Of a DNA stretch of 64,000 bases, positions 54,705 to 62,296 are shown in pieces. The DNA is from Bacteroidota bacterium. GTDB lineage: Bacteria; Bacteroidota; Bacteroidia; UKL13-3. Both the position numbers and the translations under genes were made by a program. The notes under the pieces were generated by a model. That model did no database searches. It saw only the letters and a list, made by a program, of their open reading frames with translations, and was not told the DNA's origin. The stretch covers positions 1 to 64,000 of the forward strand of contig CANHVU010000009.1 in NCBI GenBank assembly GCA_947464275.1. Reading direction: 5' to 3'. Numbering within the stretch: position 1 is the stretch's first letter; each line of letters starts with the position of its first letter.

Positions 54705-55655
54705 ATGAACTATGATTTTACTAGTTTAATAAAAAATGTAAGTAAGGATAATTTATGTTTTAACTATTTGGACCATGAAGCAAGTTATAGTCAAGGCAAA
54801 GAAAAATATATTCTCAAAGGTGTTAAAAATATTGAAGTTTATCACAATCCTTCTTCTTCAGAAATTAGCCTTAATGCAAACTTTCCTTATTTTATACAAG
54901 GACATAATTTTGCTTTTAGTAGTGAAAAAATGAAAGAAGCAATTCAATATACTTCAGAACTATTAAACATTAATTTGTTTAGTTCTTTGGTAAAATCATT
55001 TGAGTTTGGTAGCATAATTGAATTAAACTTTCCTATTGATGAATTTTTATCAAATCATATTAGCTTAATAGGCAAATCAACACAACCATATTTAACACAA
55101 AACAAACTAACTGGTAAATATTTTAAAGATGGAATAATGGTCCATAAATTATACAATGCTGGTGCAAATATCAAAAGCAAACTTTCAAGCACCATAAGAG
55201 AAGATTTAAGCCATAATCATGGCTATGATAAGGCTAAGAACTATTTGAAAATAGAAAATCATTATATGAAGCCTAATGTTCATTTTAAGAAAAGAAATTT
55301 GTATTTAAATGAAGTGCTAAGTAATAGCTTTATGAATGAATGCAAAGAAGATTTAATCACAACCTATAAAAGCATAATGAAAACTGGAATTATAAAATTA
55401 CCTGAAGATAAAAAAGATTTAAATGCTGGAACTATTCCATTAATAATTTTAAAAGAACTAGAAGCACTATTTCCTTTTAATTCAGAAGAACTTATTTTTG
55501 GTAAGCTGAAATCTATTCCTGAAGAAATCTTGAACAAGAATGATAAAAAAGCTAGAAAAGCAATTTTAAGTTCAAACTTTGACAAAATAAACAACAATGC
55601 TAATTTGAGTAATTATGATATTACTTCAAAACTTGAAAGTACTAAAATAAATTAA
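54705..55655 (+). CDS. Possible phage/plasmid replication protein (gene II/X-like)
   Basis: A 316-residue soluble protein. A segment with FIQGHNFAFSSEKMKEAIQYTSELLNI resembles the LQGHN...SEALL...L stretch of filamentous-phage gene II proteins, and is followed, as in those, by an EFGSIIELNF strand and later by YLKIENHYMK, which parallels the LRFEARIK strand. The correspondence is seen by eye and is weak; a nicking site was not identified with confidence. If right, the element replicates by rolling circle. It closes the xis-orf156-rep operon; a short hairpin (55657-55681) follows. Confidence 0.5.
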   Translation: MNYDFTSLIKNVSKDNLCFNYLDHEASYSQGKEKYILKGVKNIEVYHNPSSSEISLNANFPYFIQGHNFAFSSEKMKEAIQYTSELLNINLFSSLVKSFEFGSIIELNFPIDEFLSNHISLIGKSTQPYLTQNKLTGKYFKDGIMVHKLYNAGANIKSKLSSTIREDLSHNHGYDKAKNYLKIENHYMKPNVHFKKRNLYLNEVLSNSFMNECKEDLITTYKSIMKTGIIKLPEDKKDLNAGTIPLIILKELEALFPFNSEELIFGKLKSIPEEILNKNDKKARKAILSSNFDKINNNANLSNYDITSKLESTKIN

Positions 55656-55681
55656 CCCTTTTTATTAAGTATATAAAAAGG

Positions 55682-55697
55682 TAAGAAATCTTATCCA
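55682..55697. repeat. 16-bp motif TAAGAAATCTTATCCA, copy 2
   Basis: Identical to 53610-53625; ends 9 bp before the ATG at 55707, a position suited to repression of the following genes. Confidence 0.6.
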
Positions 55698-55706
55698 AAC
55701 ATAAAA

Positions 55707-56150
55707 ATGATTAAACCAATTGAACTTGAACAATTATCTTATAAATATATTGATGAATGCTTAAACCATAAAAAAGAGCATGCTTCTGCTTCAGGTAGAA
55801 TTGTATTGATAACTGAAAGAAAAATTCCAACAATTGATTTTTTTCTTAGAATATGGATTCCAATTCAGAACAAAGAAACAATTTGCAGAAGAACTTATTA
55901 TAACTGGTTAAATGGTAATAATGAAGAAAAAATGCACACTATAAAAAGGATTAGTGATTTATTTATTGCACTTGCAATTGATATAGTAGCTAATGAAGCA
56001 AAAGGAATATTTTATGCTAAAAATAGATTAGGCATGACTGACAAAGCAGTAATTGAACAGCAAGAAATAAAACCAATAATTATAAATTTAGGTAGTGGAA
56101 TAAATCCAAAAGAAGATGACAACTATAAATACTTACAGCCAGCTAATTGA
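55707..56150 (+). CDS. Possible small-terminase-like DNA-binding protein
   Basis: A 147-residue, largely helical protein. The pattern TICRRTYYNWLNGNNEE near residues 60-76 looks like a helix-turn-helix, and the later ANEAKGIFYAKNRLGMTDKAVIEQQEIKPIIINLG follows the usual build of phage small terminase subunits (a helix, AIFxxKNRxGxxDK, then an extended tail). This is a judgement by eye; a transcription regulator is the alternative. A small terminase would let the element redirect a helper phage's packaging. It is preceded by the 16-bp motif copy 2. Confidence 0.45.
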   Translation: MIKPIELEQLSYKYIDECLNHKKEHASASGRIVLITERKIPTIDFFLRIWIPIQNKETICRRTYYNWLNGNNEEKMHTIKRISDLFIALAIDIVANEAKGIFYAKNRLGMTDKAVIEQQEIKPIIINLGSGINPKEDDNYKYLQPAN

Positions 56151-56340
56151 TTTTATAAGGGCTAACAACCTAAGTATAAAACAAACTAATGAAATAATTA
56201 CAGCAAGTTTAAATGTTATTGTATTAGAAGATTATAACACAAAAGAAGATTTATTAAAAGCAATAGAAACCTACTGGAATAAATGGAAAAACATAAAGGA
56301 AAGACCTATTTTTATAGGATTAGATATGGATGTTAAGTAA
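56116..56340 (+). CDS. Small element protein, unknown (74 aa)
   Basis: A 74-residue frame that starts inside the last 35 bases of the preceding gene. The sequence is helical (TYSQLIDFIRANNLSIKQTNEIITASLNVIV...LLKAIETYWNKWKNI) and has no signal peptide. The overlap and the good end near the convergent lipoprotein gene make it plausible, but I recognise no family. Confidence 0.5.
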   Translation: MTTINTYSQLIDFIRANNLSIKQTNEIITASLNVIVLEDYNTKEDLLKAIETYWNKWKNIKERPIFIGLDMDVK

Positions 56341-56354
56341 ATTGAATGTATATC

Positions 56355-56909
56355 TTATGGTAGCTTTGGTTTTTCATTCTTAAATTGAACATATTCATAA
56401 GCAAAGTTAGGTTCTGTATCTTGGCTTACAATTTCCTGCATTTCATTTTCTGAAATTTTGCAAATTATCTTGCCTCCTCCAATTATATAATAATTTAATA
56501 CTGATGTTTTAACTTTCATTACTGGTATTTCAACTCTATAAAAAGCCTTAGCAACTTCATATAAAATATCATCCTTATTCAAAGACTTAAGTTGTTTAAA
56601 TCTGTTTTGTTGCCATTTATACCAATTATATTGTTCACTTCTTTTAAGGTTATCAACATCCATAAAACGATTTATGAGAGTGTCAATATTTCCTTCACCA
56701 TTTAATTCTTTTTTTATCCAATAATTTGTTACATTATCTACTGAAAATTTACCAACAAAAACAATGCTATCAATTTCAGGTTTAATATCAACCCCTAATG
56801 CATTTTCTATAATATTTGCTTTAATAATTTCTTTGTAAGGACTTTTATCATTGTTGCAAGCAAACAAAAAAAGAAATAAGACAAAAATTGAATAATTAGT
56901 AGTTTTCAT
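56355..56909 (-). CDS. Lipoprotein cargo gene of the element
   Basis: A 184-residue lipoprotein with a short signal peptide and lipobox LFACN (cysteine near residue 18). The mature part is soluble, with no motif I can assign. It runs opposite to the other cargo, as moron genes often do, and holds the only CpG inside a gene of the element (56668). Lipoproteins in prophages and satellites often block superinfection; that role is a suggestion from context alone. Confidence 0.75.
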   Translation of the reverse strand: MKTTNYSIFVLFLFLFACNNDKSPYKEIIKANIIENALGVDIKPEIDSIVFVGKFSVDNVTNYWIKKELNGEGNIDTLINRFMDVDNLKRSEQYNWYKWQQNRFKQLKSLNKDDILYEVAKAFYRVEIPVMKVKTSVLNYYIIGGGKIICKISENEMQEIVSQDTEPNFAYEYVQFKNEKPKLP

Positions 56910-57026
56910 AGGTTTAATATTTATTTCGAATGTATAGTTTATTTTTGATTATCCAAAAACTGAAAATATAATAATTTTAGCTACTAACTATTAGAAAGAA
57001 AAGCTAAAAACAAAGCAAACTTCAGT

Positions 57027-57053
57027 TTTGTTTCAGTATAGTTTCAGTAATAC
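57027..57053. repeat. Right copy of the 27-bp end repeat
   Basis: 25 of 27 bases match 52339-52365; same orientation; 53 bp inside the right att copy. Confidence 0.65.
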
Positions 57054-57061
57054 AAATAAAA

Positions 57062-57093
57062 AAAGCATTGAATAAACTAGTATTCAATGCTTT
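57062..57093 (-). terminator. Replacement terminator behind tRNA-Phe, carried by the element
   Basis: Perfect 13-bp arms (57062-57074 and 57081-57093), T-run on the minus strand, 16 bp after the tRNA-Phe 3' end. It lies inside the element. Confidence 0.75.
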
Positions 57094-57106
57094 ATAAGTT
57101 TTTTAA

Positions 57107-57120
57107 TGTGGTGTAGGAGG
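57107..57120. repeat. Right attachment-site copy (14 bp)
   Basis: Same 14 bases as 52210-52223; 57109-57120 is the 3' end of tRNA-Phe. Confidence 0.8.
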
Positions 57121-57181
57121 GAATCGAACCCCCGACACAAAGATTTTCAGTCTTTTGCTCTACCGACTGAGCTACTGCACC
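57109..57181 (-). tRNA. tRNA-Phe (anticodon GAA), attachment site of the element
   Basis: A 73-nt cloverleaf on the minus strand. The acceptor GGTGCAG/CTACACC has one mismatch (C5-A68). The D-arm is normal, the anticodon stem AAAGA/TCTTT holds CTGAAAA (GAA), and the T-arm is GGGGG-TTCGATT-CCCTC. CCA is not encoded. The last 12 bases are part of the 14-bp att repeat. Confidence 0.93.
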
Positions 57182-57195
57182 GTTTTGTGGGAGCG

Positions 57196-57203
57196 CAAAA
57201 GTA
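57196..57203 (-). promoter_or_regulatory. -7 element of tRNA-Phe
   Basis: CAAAAGTA on the plus strand is TACTTTTG on the minus strand; a CAAG (CTTG) at 57223-57226 sits at the correct 19-bp distance for -33. Confidence 0.65.
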
Positions 57204-57382
57204 ATTTATTTTGTCTTTTGTGCAAGTAAATATTATTTTATTTTTCATTATAAATAAAAAATCACTTCAAAACTATTCATTTTCAGGGACAAAACATTTT
57301 ACTATTAGCTTTATTTTTTTTCAATTTAACCTTATATCTTTATGTAAATATTATTATTATTGCCCTAATTCAAATCTTATAT

Positions 57383-58687
57383 ATGATAGCACAGATACTT
57401 TTTATATTAATTGCAGGAATTGCCACCTATTTTTTTGTAAAGAACTTAGGTAAAATAAGACGTAATATTTTATTAGGTAAAGATATAGATCGTACAGATA
57501 ATAAATCCGCTCGATTAAAAACAATGCTTCGTGTAGCTTTTGGCCAAAGCAAGATGGGGACAAAACCTGTAGCAGCTTTTTTCCACTTTATCATTTACGT
57601 AGGCTTTGTGCTCATTAATATTGAAGTTTTGGAAATATTAATTGATGGAATTTTTGGCACCCACAGAGCTCTTTCGTTTTTTGGACCAATTTATAATGTA
57701 GCAATTGGTTTCTTCGAAATTTTAGCATTTGGCGTATTGGTTGCTTGTGTAGTGTTTTTATCAAGACGCTTTATTATTAAACTACCTCGTTTTCAAAGTG
57801 CAGAGTTAAAAGGTTTTGCCACCAAAGATGCAGCTACCATTTTATTTGTAGAAATAATTCTAATGGGAGCCTTATTAAAAATGAATGCAGCTGATCAAAT
57901 TTTACAAATGCGTGGTGCTGCACATTATATCAATGCAGGTTCATTCCCAATTAGTTCATGGTTATTAGTCCCTTTTTTCGATACTTTTTCAACTGATACT
58001 TTAATAGCATTTGAACGCATTGCATGGTGGTTTCATATTATAGGTATTTTTCTTTTTATGAACTACTTACCATTCAGTAAGCATTTTCATATTATTTTAG
58101 CTTTTCCCAATACCTATTACTCCAATTTAACTGCTAAGGGTAATTTGAACAATATGGAATCGGTAACTCAAGAAGTAAAATTAATGCTTGATCCAAGTGC
58201 AACGACCCCTGAAGGTTACGAACCTCCTGTAAGTTTTGGAGTGAAAGATGTAACTGATTTAACCTGGAAAAATTTGATGGATGCCTATAGCTGCACTGAA
58301 TGTGGAAGATGTACCAGTAGTTGCCCACAGAACCAAACGGGTAAATTGCTTTCTCCTCGTAAAATTATGATGGATACACGCGATAGACTGGAGGAGGTTG
58401 GAAAAAACATTGATGATAATAAAGGCACTTTTGTTCCTGATGATAAAAATTTACACAGTTTGATTAGTGAAGAAGAATTGTGGGCATGTAATACATGTAA
58501 TGCTTGTGTAGAAGCTTGTCCAATAAACATTAATCCAATGGAAATCATTGTAGAAATGCGTAGGTATAAAGTAATGGAAGAAACCAAAGCGCCCAATTCT
58601 CTTAATAGCATGTTTAATAACCTAGAGAATAATCAAGCACCATGGCAGTTTAGTCCAATGGATAGAGCTAATTGGACACAAGAATAA
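57383..58687 (+). CDS. Membrane (Fe-S)-binding oxidoreductase subunit
   Basis: A 434-residue protein with about five membrane spans in residues 1-240 (first at 3-22), a NarI/HdrE-like layout, and a C-terminal domain with two 4Fe-4S motifs: CTECGRCTSSCP near residue 303 and CNTCNACVEACP near 372. It probably passes electrons between a quinone and a cytoplasmic partner. The usual partner, a CCG-domain HdrB-like protein, is not next to it; rarA is convergent. The start is the ATG at 57383. Confidence 0.85.
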   Translation: MIAQILFILIAGIATYFFVKNLGKIRRNILLGKDIDRTDNKSARLKTMLRVAFGQSKMGTKPVAAFFHFIIYVGFVLINIEVLEILIDGIFGTHRALSFFGPIYNVAIGFFEILAFGVLVACVVFLSRRFIIKLPRFQSAELKGFATKDAATILFVEIILMGALLKMNAADQILQMRGAAHYINAGSFPISSWLLVPFFDTFSTDTLIAFERIAWWFHIIGIFLFMNYLPFSKHFHIILAFPNTYYSNLTAKGNLNNMESVTQEVKLMLDPSATTPEGYEPPVSFGVKDVTDLTWKNLMDAYSCTECGRCTSSCPQNQTGKLLSPRKIMMDTRDRLEEVGKNIDDNKGTFVPDDKNLHSLISEEELWACNTCNACVEACPININPMEIIVEMRRYKVMEETKAPNSLNSMFNNLENNQAPWQFSPMDRANWTQE

Positions 58688-58700
58688 AATTGACTAACAA

Positions 58701-59966
58701 TTAATAGCCATATTTTTCCTTCCACCTCAATTTTAAAAATTGACGTTGTTCGTTTTCGCGTGGATTATTGCCAGGTTCGTAAAACTTTTGCCCTTTTATA
58801 CCATCAGGTAAAAACTCTTGCTCCACAAAATTATTTTCAAATACATGCGCATACTGATAATCAGTGCCATAATTTAAGTCTTTCATTAGCTTAGTTGGAG
58901 CATTACGCAAATGCAATGGAACAGGTAAGTTTCCCGTTTTTCTTACCGTGCTTAAAGCTTCGTCTATGGCTAAATAACTAGCATTACTTTTGGCCGAGGA
59001 AGCCATATAAACAACTGTTTGCGATAAAATAATTCGTGCTTCGGGCATCCCAATCATTTGGATAGCTTGAAAACAATTAGTGGCTAAAAGCAGTGCATTA
59101 GGGTTGGCATTGCCTATATCTTCGCTTGCTAAAATTAACATGCGCCTAGCTATAAACTCAATATTTTCGCCAGCATCAAGCATTCGAGCTAGGTAATAAA
59201 CAGCTGCGTTAGGGTCGCTACCACGCATTGATTTTATAAATGCCGAAATTATATTGTAATGCTCTTCACCATTTTTATCGTAGCTCGCTATTTTTTGTTG
59301 TAAAATACGTGTGGTGTTTTCATTATTAATTACAATTGGTGTAGTATTAGTTTGATTAATAATTAGTTCTAAAATGTTGAGTAATTTACGTGCATCGCCA
59401 CCGCTATGTAAAAACAAAGCTTCGGTTTCCTTAAATTCAATTTGTTTACTTTTTAACCAATCGTCTTTGGCTATGGCGTTGTTAATAATTAGTTGTAAAT
59501 GTTCGGCTTCTAATTCTTTTAAAATATAAACTTGGCAGCGCGATAGCAAAGCGCTGTTTACTTCAAAACTTGGATTTTCGGTGGTAGCACCAATTAATAC
59601 GATTGTTCCATTTTCAACTGCACCAAGCAAAGCGTCTTGCTGGCTTTTATTAAATCGATGTATTTCATCTAAAAACAACAGAACTTTTCCAATTTTTTTA
59701 GCTTCATCAATTATTCGTCTTACATCGGCCACGCCTGCATTAATGGCACTTAAACCATAAAAAGGTAAATTTAATTCATAACCAATTATGCGCGCTAAGG
59801 TAGTTTTGCCAACTCCCGGAGGGCCCCAAAATATAATAGATGGAATACTTTTATTTTGGATTGCTTCGCGTAAAATAGCACCTTTTCCTATTAAGTGTTC
59901 TTGACCCGTATACTCGTCTAGGTTTTGAGGTCTAACACGTTCGGCTAATGGTTTATTTGGGTTCAT
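58701..59966 (-). CDS. rarA: Replication-associated recombination protein A
   Basis: RarA (MgsA) is a clamp-loader-like AAA+ ATPase that works at stalled forks. The 421-residue protein has Walker A GPPGVGKTTLARI near residue 48, Walker B LLFLDEIHRFNKSQ near 95, sensor 1 IGATTENPSFEVN near 127, an arginine finger in LLSRCQVY, and the family's MRGSDPNAAVYYLARML near 246. The C-terminal tetramerisation region has AYQYAHVF-like residues (DYQYAHVFENNFVEQEFLPD). It is a single gene. Confidence 0.95.
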   Translation of the reverse strand: MNPNKPLAERVRPQNLDEYTGQEHLIGKGAILREAIQNKSIPSIIFWGPPGVGKTTLARIIGYELNLPFYGLSAINAGVADVRRIIDEAKKIGKVLLFLDEIHRFNKSQQDALLGAVENGTIVLIGATTENPSFEVNSALLSRCQVYILKELEAEHLQLIINNAIAKDDWLKSKQIEFKETEALFLHSGGDARKLLNILELIINQTNTTPIVINNENTTRILQQKIASYDKNGEEHYNIISAFIKSMRGSDPNAAVYYLARMLDAGENIEFIARRMLILASEDIGNANPNALLLATNCFQAIQMIGMPEARIILSQTVVYMASSAKSNASYLAIDEALSTVRKTGNLPVPLHLRNAPTKLMKDLNYGTDYQYAHVFENNFVEQEFLPDGIKGQKFYEPGNNPRENEQRQFLKLRWKEKYGY

Positions 59967-60133
59967 TTTTTCAGTAATTATGACTGCAATAATAAGCTTC
60001 CCAAATACTAGTTTAACTTATGTATCAATTTATCAATAAATTTTTTGTTATTCATTGTCAATTCTATTCTGTCACACAGTTTTAATTGTTGGTAATATTT
60101 AGTTTTTGGCATAATTTTTATAAAGGAATTTTA

Positions 60134-60141
60134 TATTTTTG
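60134..60141 (+). promoter_or_regulatory. -7 element of rpoN
   Basis: TATTTTTG (TAnnTTTG) puts transcription start near 60148, only a few bases before the rpoN ATG, so the leader would be very short. Confidence 0.5.
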
Positions 60142-60154
60142 AAAATAATATAAC

Positions 60155-61624
60155 ATGTTAAAACAAGGCCTATATCAAAAACAACAGCAAAAGCTATCGC
60201 CTTTGCAAATACAGTTCATTAAGTTATTGCAACTTAATACTGTAGATTTTTTGCAGCGTATTGATTTAGAAATGATTGAAAATCCTGCCTTGCTTAGCAA
60301 TAAAGACTCCGATGCTTCACCAAGTGAAGACCCAAAAACCGAAACTCAAGATACGGATGATTTTGATAAAGATTCAAGCGTAGAAGATTATTTGGCTAGC
60401 GAAAGTTTTGACGTGAAAGAGTATGTTAATGACGAATACGAACCCGATGGTTTTCATTTAAGTGATGAAGGTAATGAAGAACGTAAAGATTCTCCATTAG
60501 CCGAAACATCTACTTTTCATGATGCTTTATTAGAACAATTTAGCGCAGTAGTGACTTCCGAAAAAGAAGAAATTATTGGTAATCAAATCATAGGAACTAT
60601 TGACGATGATGGTTACTTGCGCAGGCCTTTAGATGCTATTATTAATGATTTAGCATTTGCCCAAAATGTGGAAGCTTCAATTGAAGAAATGAAACATGTT
60701 TTAGTTAAAATTCAAAAATTAGATCCTCCGGGAATTGGTGCTACCAGCTTACAAGAATGTTTAATTATTCAGCTAAAACGTAAAGATTATTATAACCGTG
60801 CAATTGAATTAGCCATAGAAGTTTTAGAAAATTATTTTGAAGAATTTAGTAAAAAGCATTACGAAAAAATAGCTAAAGAACTTCATTTAGATGACGAAAA
60901 AATAAAATCAATCATTGGTATCATTACTAAGTTAAATCCTAAACCTGGCGACAGTTACGGTGGGCAAGCTGCTCAATACATAATGCCTGATTTTACTTTG
61001 AACGATGATGGGGGCATGTTAAGTGTGAGTTTAAATGGCCGTAATACGCCTGATTTACGTATAAGCCGAACTTACATGGAAGCAATGCAAGCATACGAAA
61101 AAAGTACCGCACCTACCAAAGACCAAAAGAATACTGTAATGTTTATTAAGCAAAAATTAGATGGTGCTAAATGGTTTATTGATAGTATTAAGCAACGTCA
61201 AAATACATTGCTAACTACCATGAATGCCATTTTGCAATACCAACATAGGTATTTTGAAGATGGTGATGATAGTAAATTAAGACCTATGATTTTGAAAAAT
61301 ATAGCCGACATGACTGGTTATGATATTTCAACTATAAGTAGAGTAGCTAATAGTAAGTATATTCAAACAGGTTGGGGAATCATTCCCTTAAAATACTTTT
61401 TTAGCGAAGGTATTACTAACGATGATGGCGAGGAAGTAAGTAGTCATGAAGTAAAAAATATTTTAAAAGAAGCCATAGATTCGGAAGATAAACACAAACC
61501 TTTACCTGACGAAAAATTAATGGAAATTCTAAAAGACAAAGGTTATAATATAGCACGCAGAACTGTAGCCAAATACCGCGAACAGCTTAATTTACCAGTA
61601 GCAAGACTTAGAAAAGAACTTTAA
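60155..61624 (+). CDS. rpoN: RNA polymerase sigma-54 factor
   Basis: A 489-residue sigma-54. Region I is Gln/Leu-rich (KQQQKLSPLQIQFIKLLQL) and contacts the activator's GAFTSA loop. Region II is acidic. The core-binding domain (about 115-300) and the HTH lead to the diagnostic RpoN box ARRTVAKYRE at residues 467-476, which reads the -24 element. It needs an NtrC-type activator such as that at 17969. aat follows after 6 bp and is probably co-transcribed. Confidence 0.97.
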   Translation: MLKQGLYQKQQQKLSPLQIQFIKLLQLNTVDFLQRIDLEMIENPALLSNKDSDASPSEDPKTETQDTDDFDKDSSVEDYLASESFDVKEYVNDEYEPDGFHLSDEGNEERKDSPLAETSTFHDALLEQFSAVVTSEKEEIIGNQIIGTIDDDGYLRRPLDAIINDLAFAQNVEASIEEMKHVLVKIQKLDPPGIGATSLQECLIIQLKRKDYYNRAIELAIEVLENYFEEFSKKHYEKIAKELHLDDEKIKSIIGIITKLNPKPGDSYGGQAAQYIMPDFTLNDDGGMLSVSLNGRNTPDLRISRTYMEAMQAYEKSTAPTKDQKNTVMFIKQKLDGAKWFIDSIKQRQNTLLTTMNAILQYQHRYFEDGDDSKLRPMILKNIADMTGYDISTISRVANSKYIQTGWGIIPLKYFFSEGITNDDGEEVSSHEVKNILKEAIDSEDKHKPLPDEKLMEILKDKGYNIARRTVAKYREQLNLPVARLRKEL

Positions 61625-61630
61625 CAATAC

Positions 61631-62296
61631 ATGCTGTATTATGTTGTAAATGATATTTTTCCTGAATCGGTTTATACCAGAAGGAAAGATGGATTACTGG
61701 CTATTGGCGGGCAAATGAGTCCTGATTTGGTTTTAAAAGCATACCGAAAAGGTATTTTCCATTGGTTTAATGAAGGTGATTTTCCTATGTGGTTTAGTCC
61801 AAATCCAAGAACAGTGCTTTATCCTAATGCTGTTCATATTTCAAAAAGCATGAAACAGGTAATTAAAAGTAATAAGTTTACTTGTACCATTGATAAAGCT
61901 TTTCCCGAAATAATAAATCTTTGCAGAACAGAAAGACTTAAAGCTGAAGGCACTTGGATTAGCGAAGAAATAGAAGATATTTATAATATCTTACACTTAA
62001 AGGGTTATGCTCACAGCGTAGAGGTTTGGTTCGAAAACCAATTAGTTGGCGGCCTATATGGAGTAGCTTTAGGAAAATGTTTTATGGGCGAAAGCATGGT
62101 TAGTACCATGAGCAACGCTAGTAAAATGGCTATGATTCATTTATCCAAATATTTACAATCGTTCAACTTTCACATGATTGATTGCCAAGTAGAAAACCCT
62201 CATCTAATGAGTATGGGCGCTACCAATATTCCAAGACGCCAATTTTTAGCTGAACTAAATAAAAATATTAAAATTGAAACTGAGGCTTTTAAATAA
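61631..62296 (+). CDS. aat: Leucyl/phenylalanyl-tRNA-protein transferase
   Basis: Aat adds Leu or Phe from tRNA to N-terminal Lys/Arg, making N-degrons for ClpS/ClpAP. The 221-residue protein shows GLLAIGGQMSPDLVLKAYRKGIFHWF near residue 20, MWFSPNPRTVL near 56, and GGLYGVALGKCFMGESMVSTMSNASKMAMIHL near 140. The late IDCQVENPHLMSMGATNIPR stretch is typical. It follows rpoN by 6 bp and ends 1 bp before the convergent outer-membrane gene. Confidence 0.95.
   Translation: MLYYVVNDIFPESVYTRRKDGLLAIGGQMSPDLVLKAYRKGIFHWFNEGDFPMWFSPNPRTVLYPNAVHISKSMKQVIKSNKFTCTIDKAFPEIINLCRTERLKAEGTWISEEIEDIYNILHLKGYAHSVEVWFENQLVGGLYGVALGKCFMGESMVSTMSNASKMAMIHLSKYLQSFNFHMIDCQVENPHLMSMGATNIPRRQFLAELNKNIKIETEAFK

Larger units (their letters stand above)
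52210..57120. mobile_element. Integrated element at tRNA-Phe, nearly free of CpG
   Basis: A 4.9-kb insertion between 14-bp direct repeats, with a tyrosine recombinase at one end and the tRNA at the other. Gene order is int, a non-coding region, xis-like, orf156, rep-like, small-terminase-like, orf74, and a leftward lipoprotein gene. Both ends carry a 27-bp repeat inside the att copy. CpG is absent from 52128 to 56667 and occurs only at 56668 and 56937 inside the element. There are no coat, portal or conjugation genes, so it would need a helper to spread. The class (phage satellite or integrative plasmid) is an inference. Confidence 0.85.

Noticed and set aside
52210-57120. Conjugative element or complete prophage
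   Set aside because: No relaxase, coupling protein, coat, portal or large terminase gene is present within the att copies.
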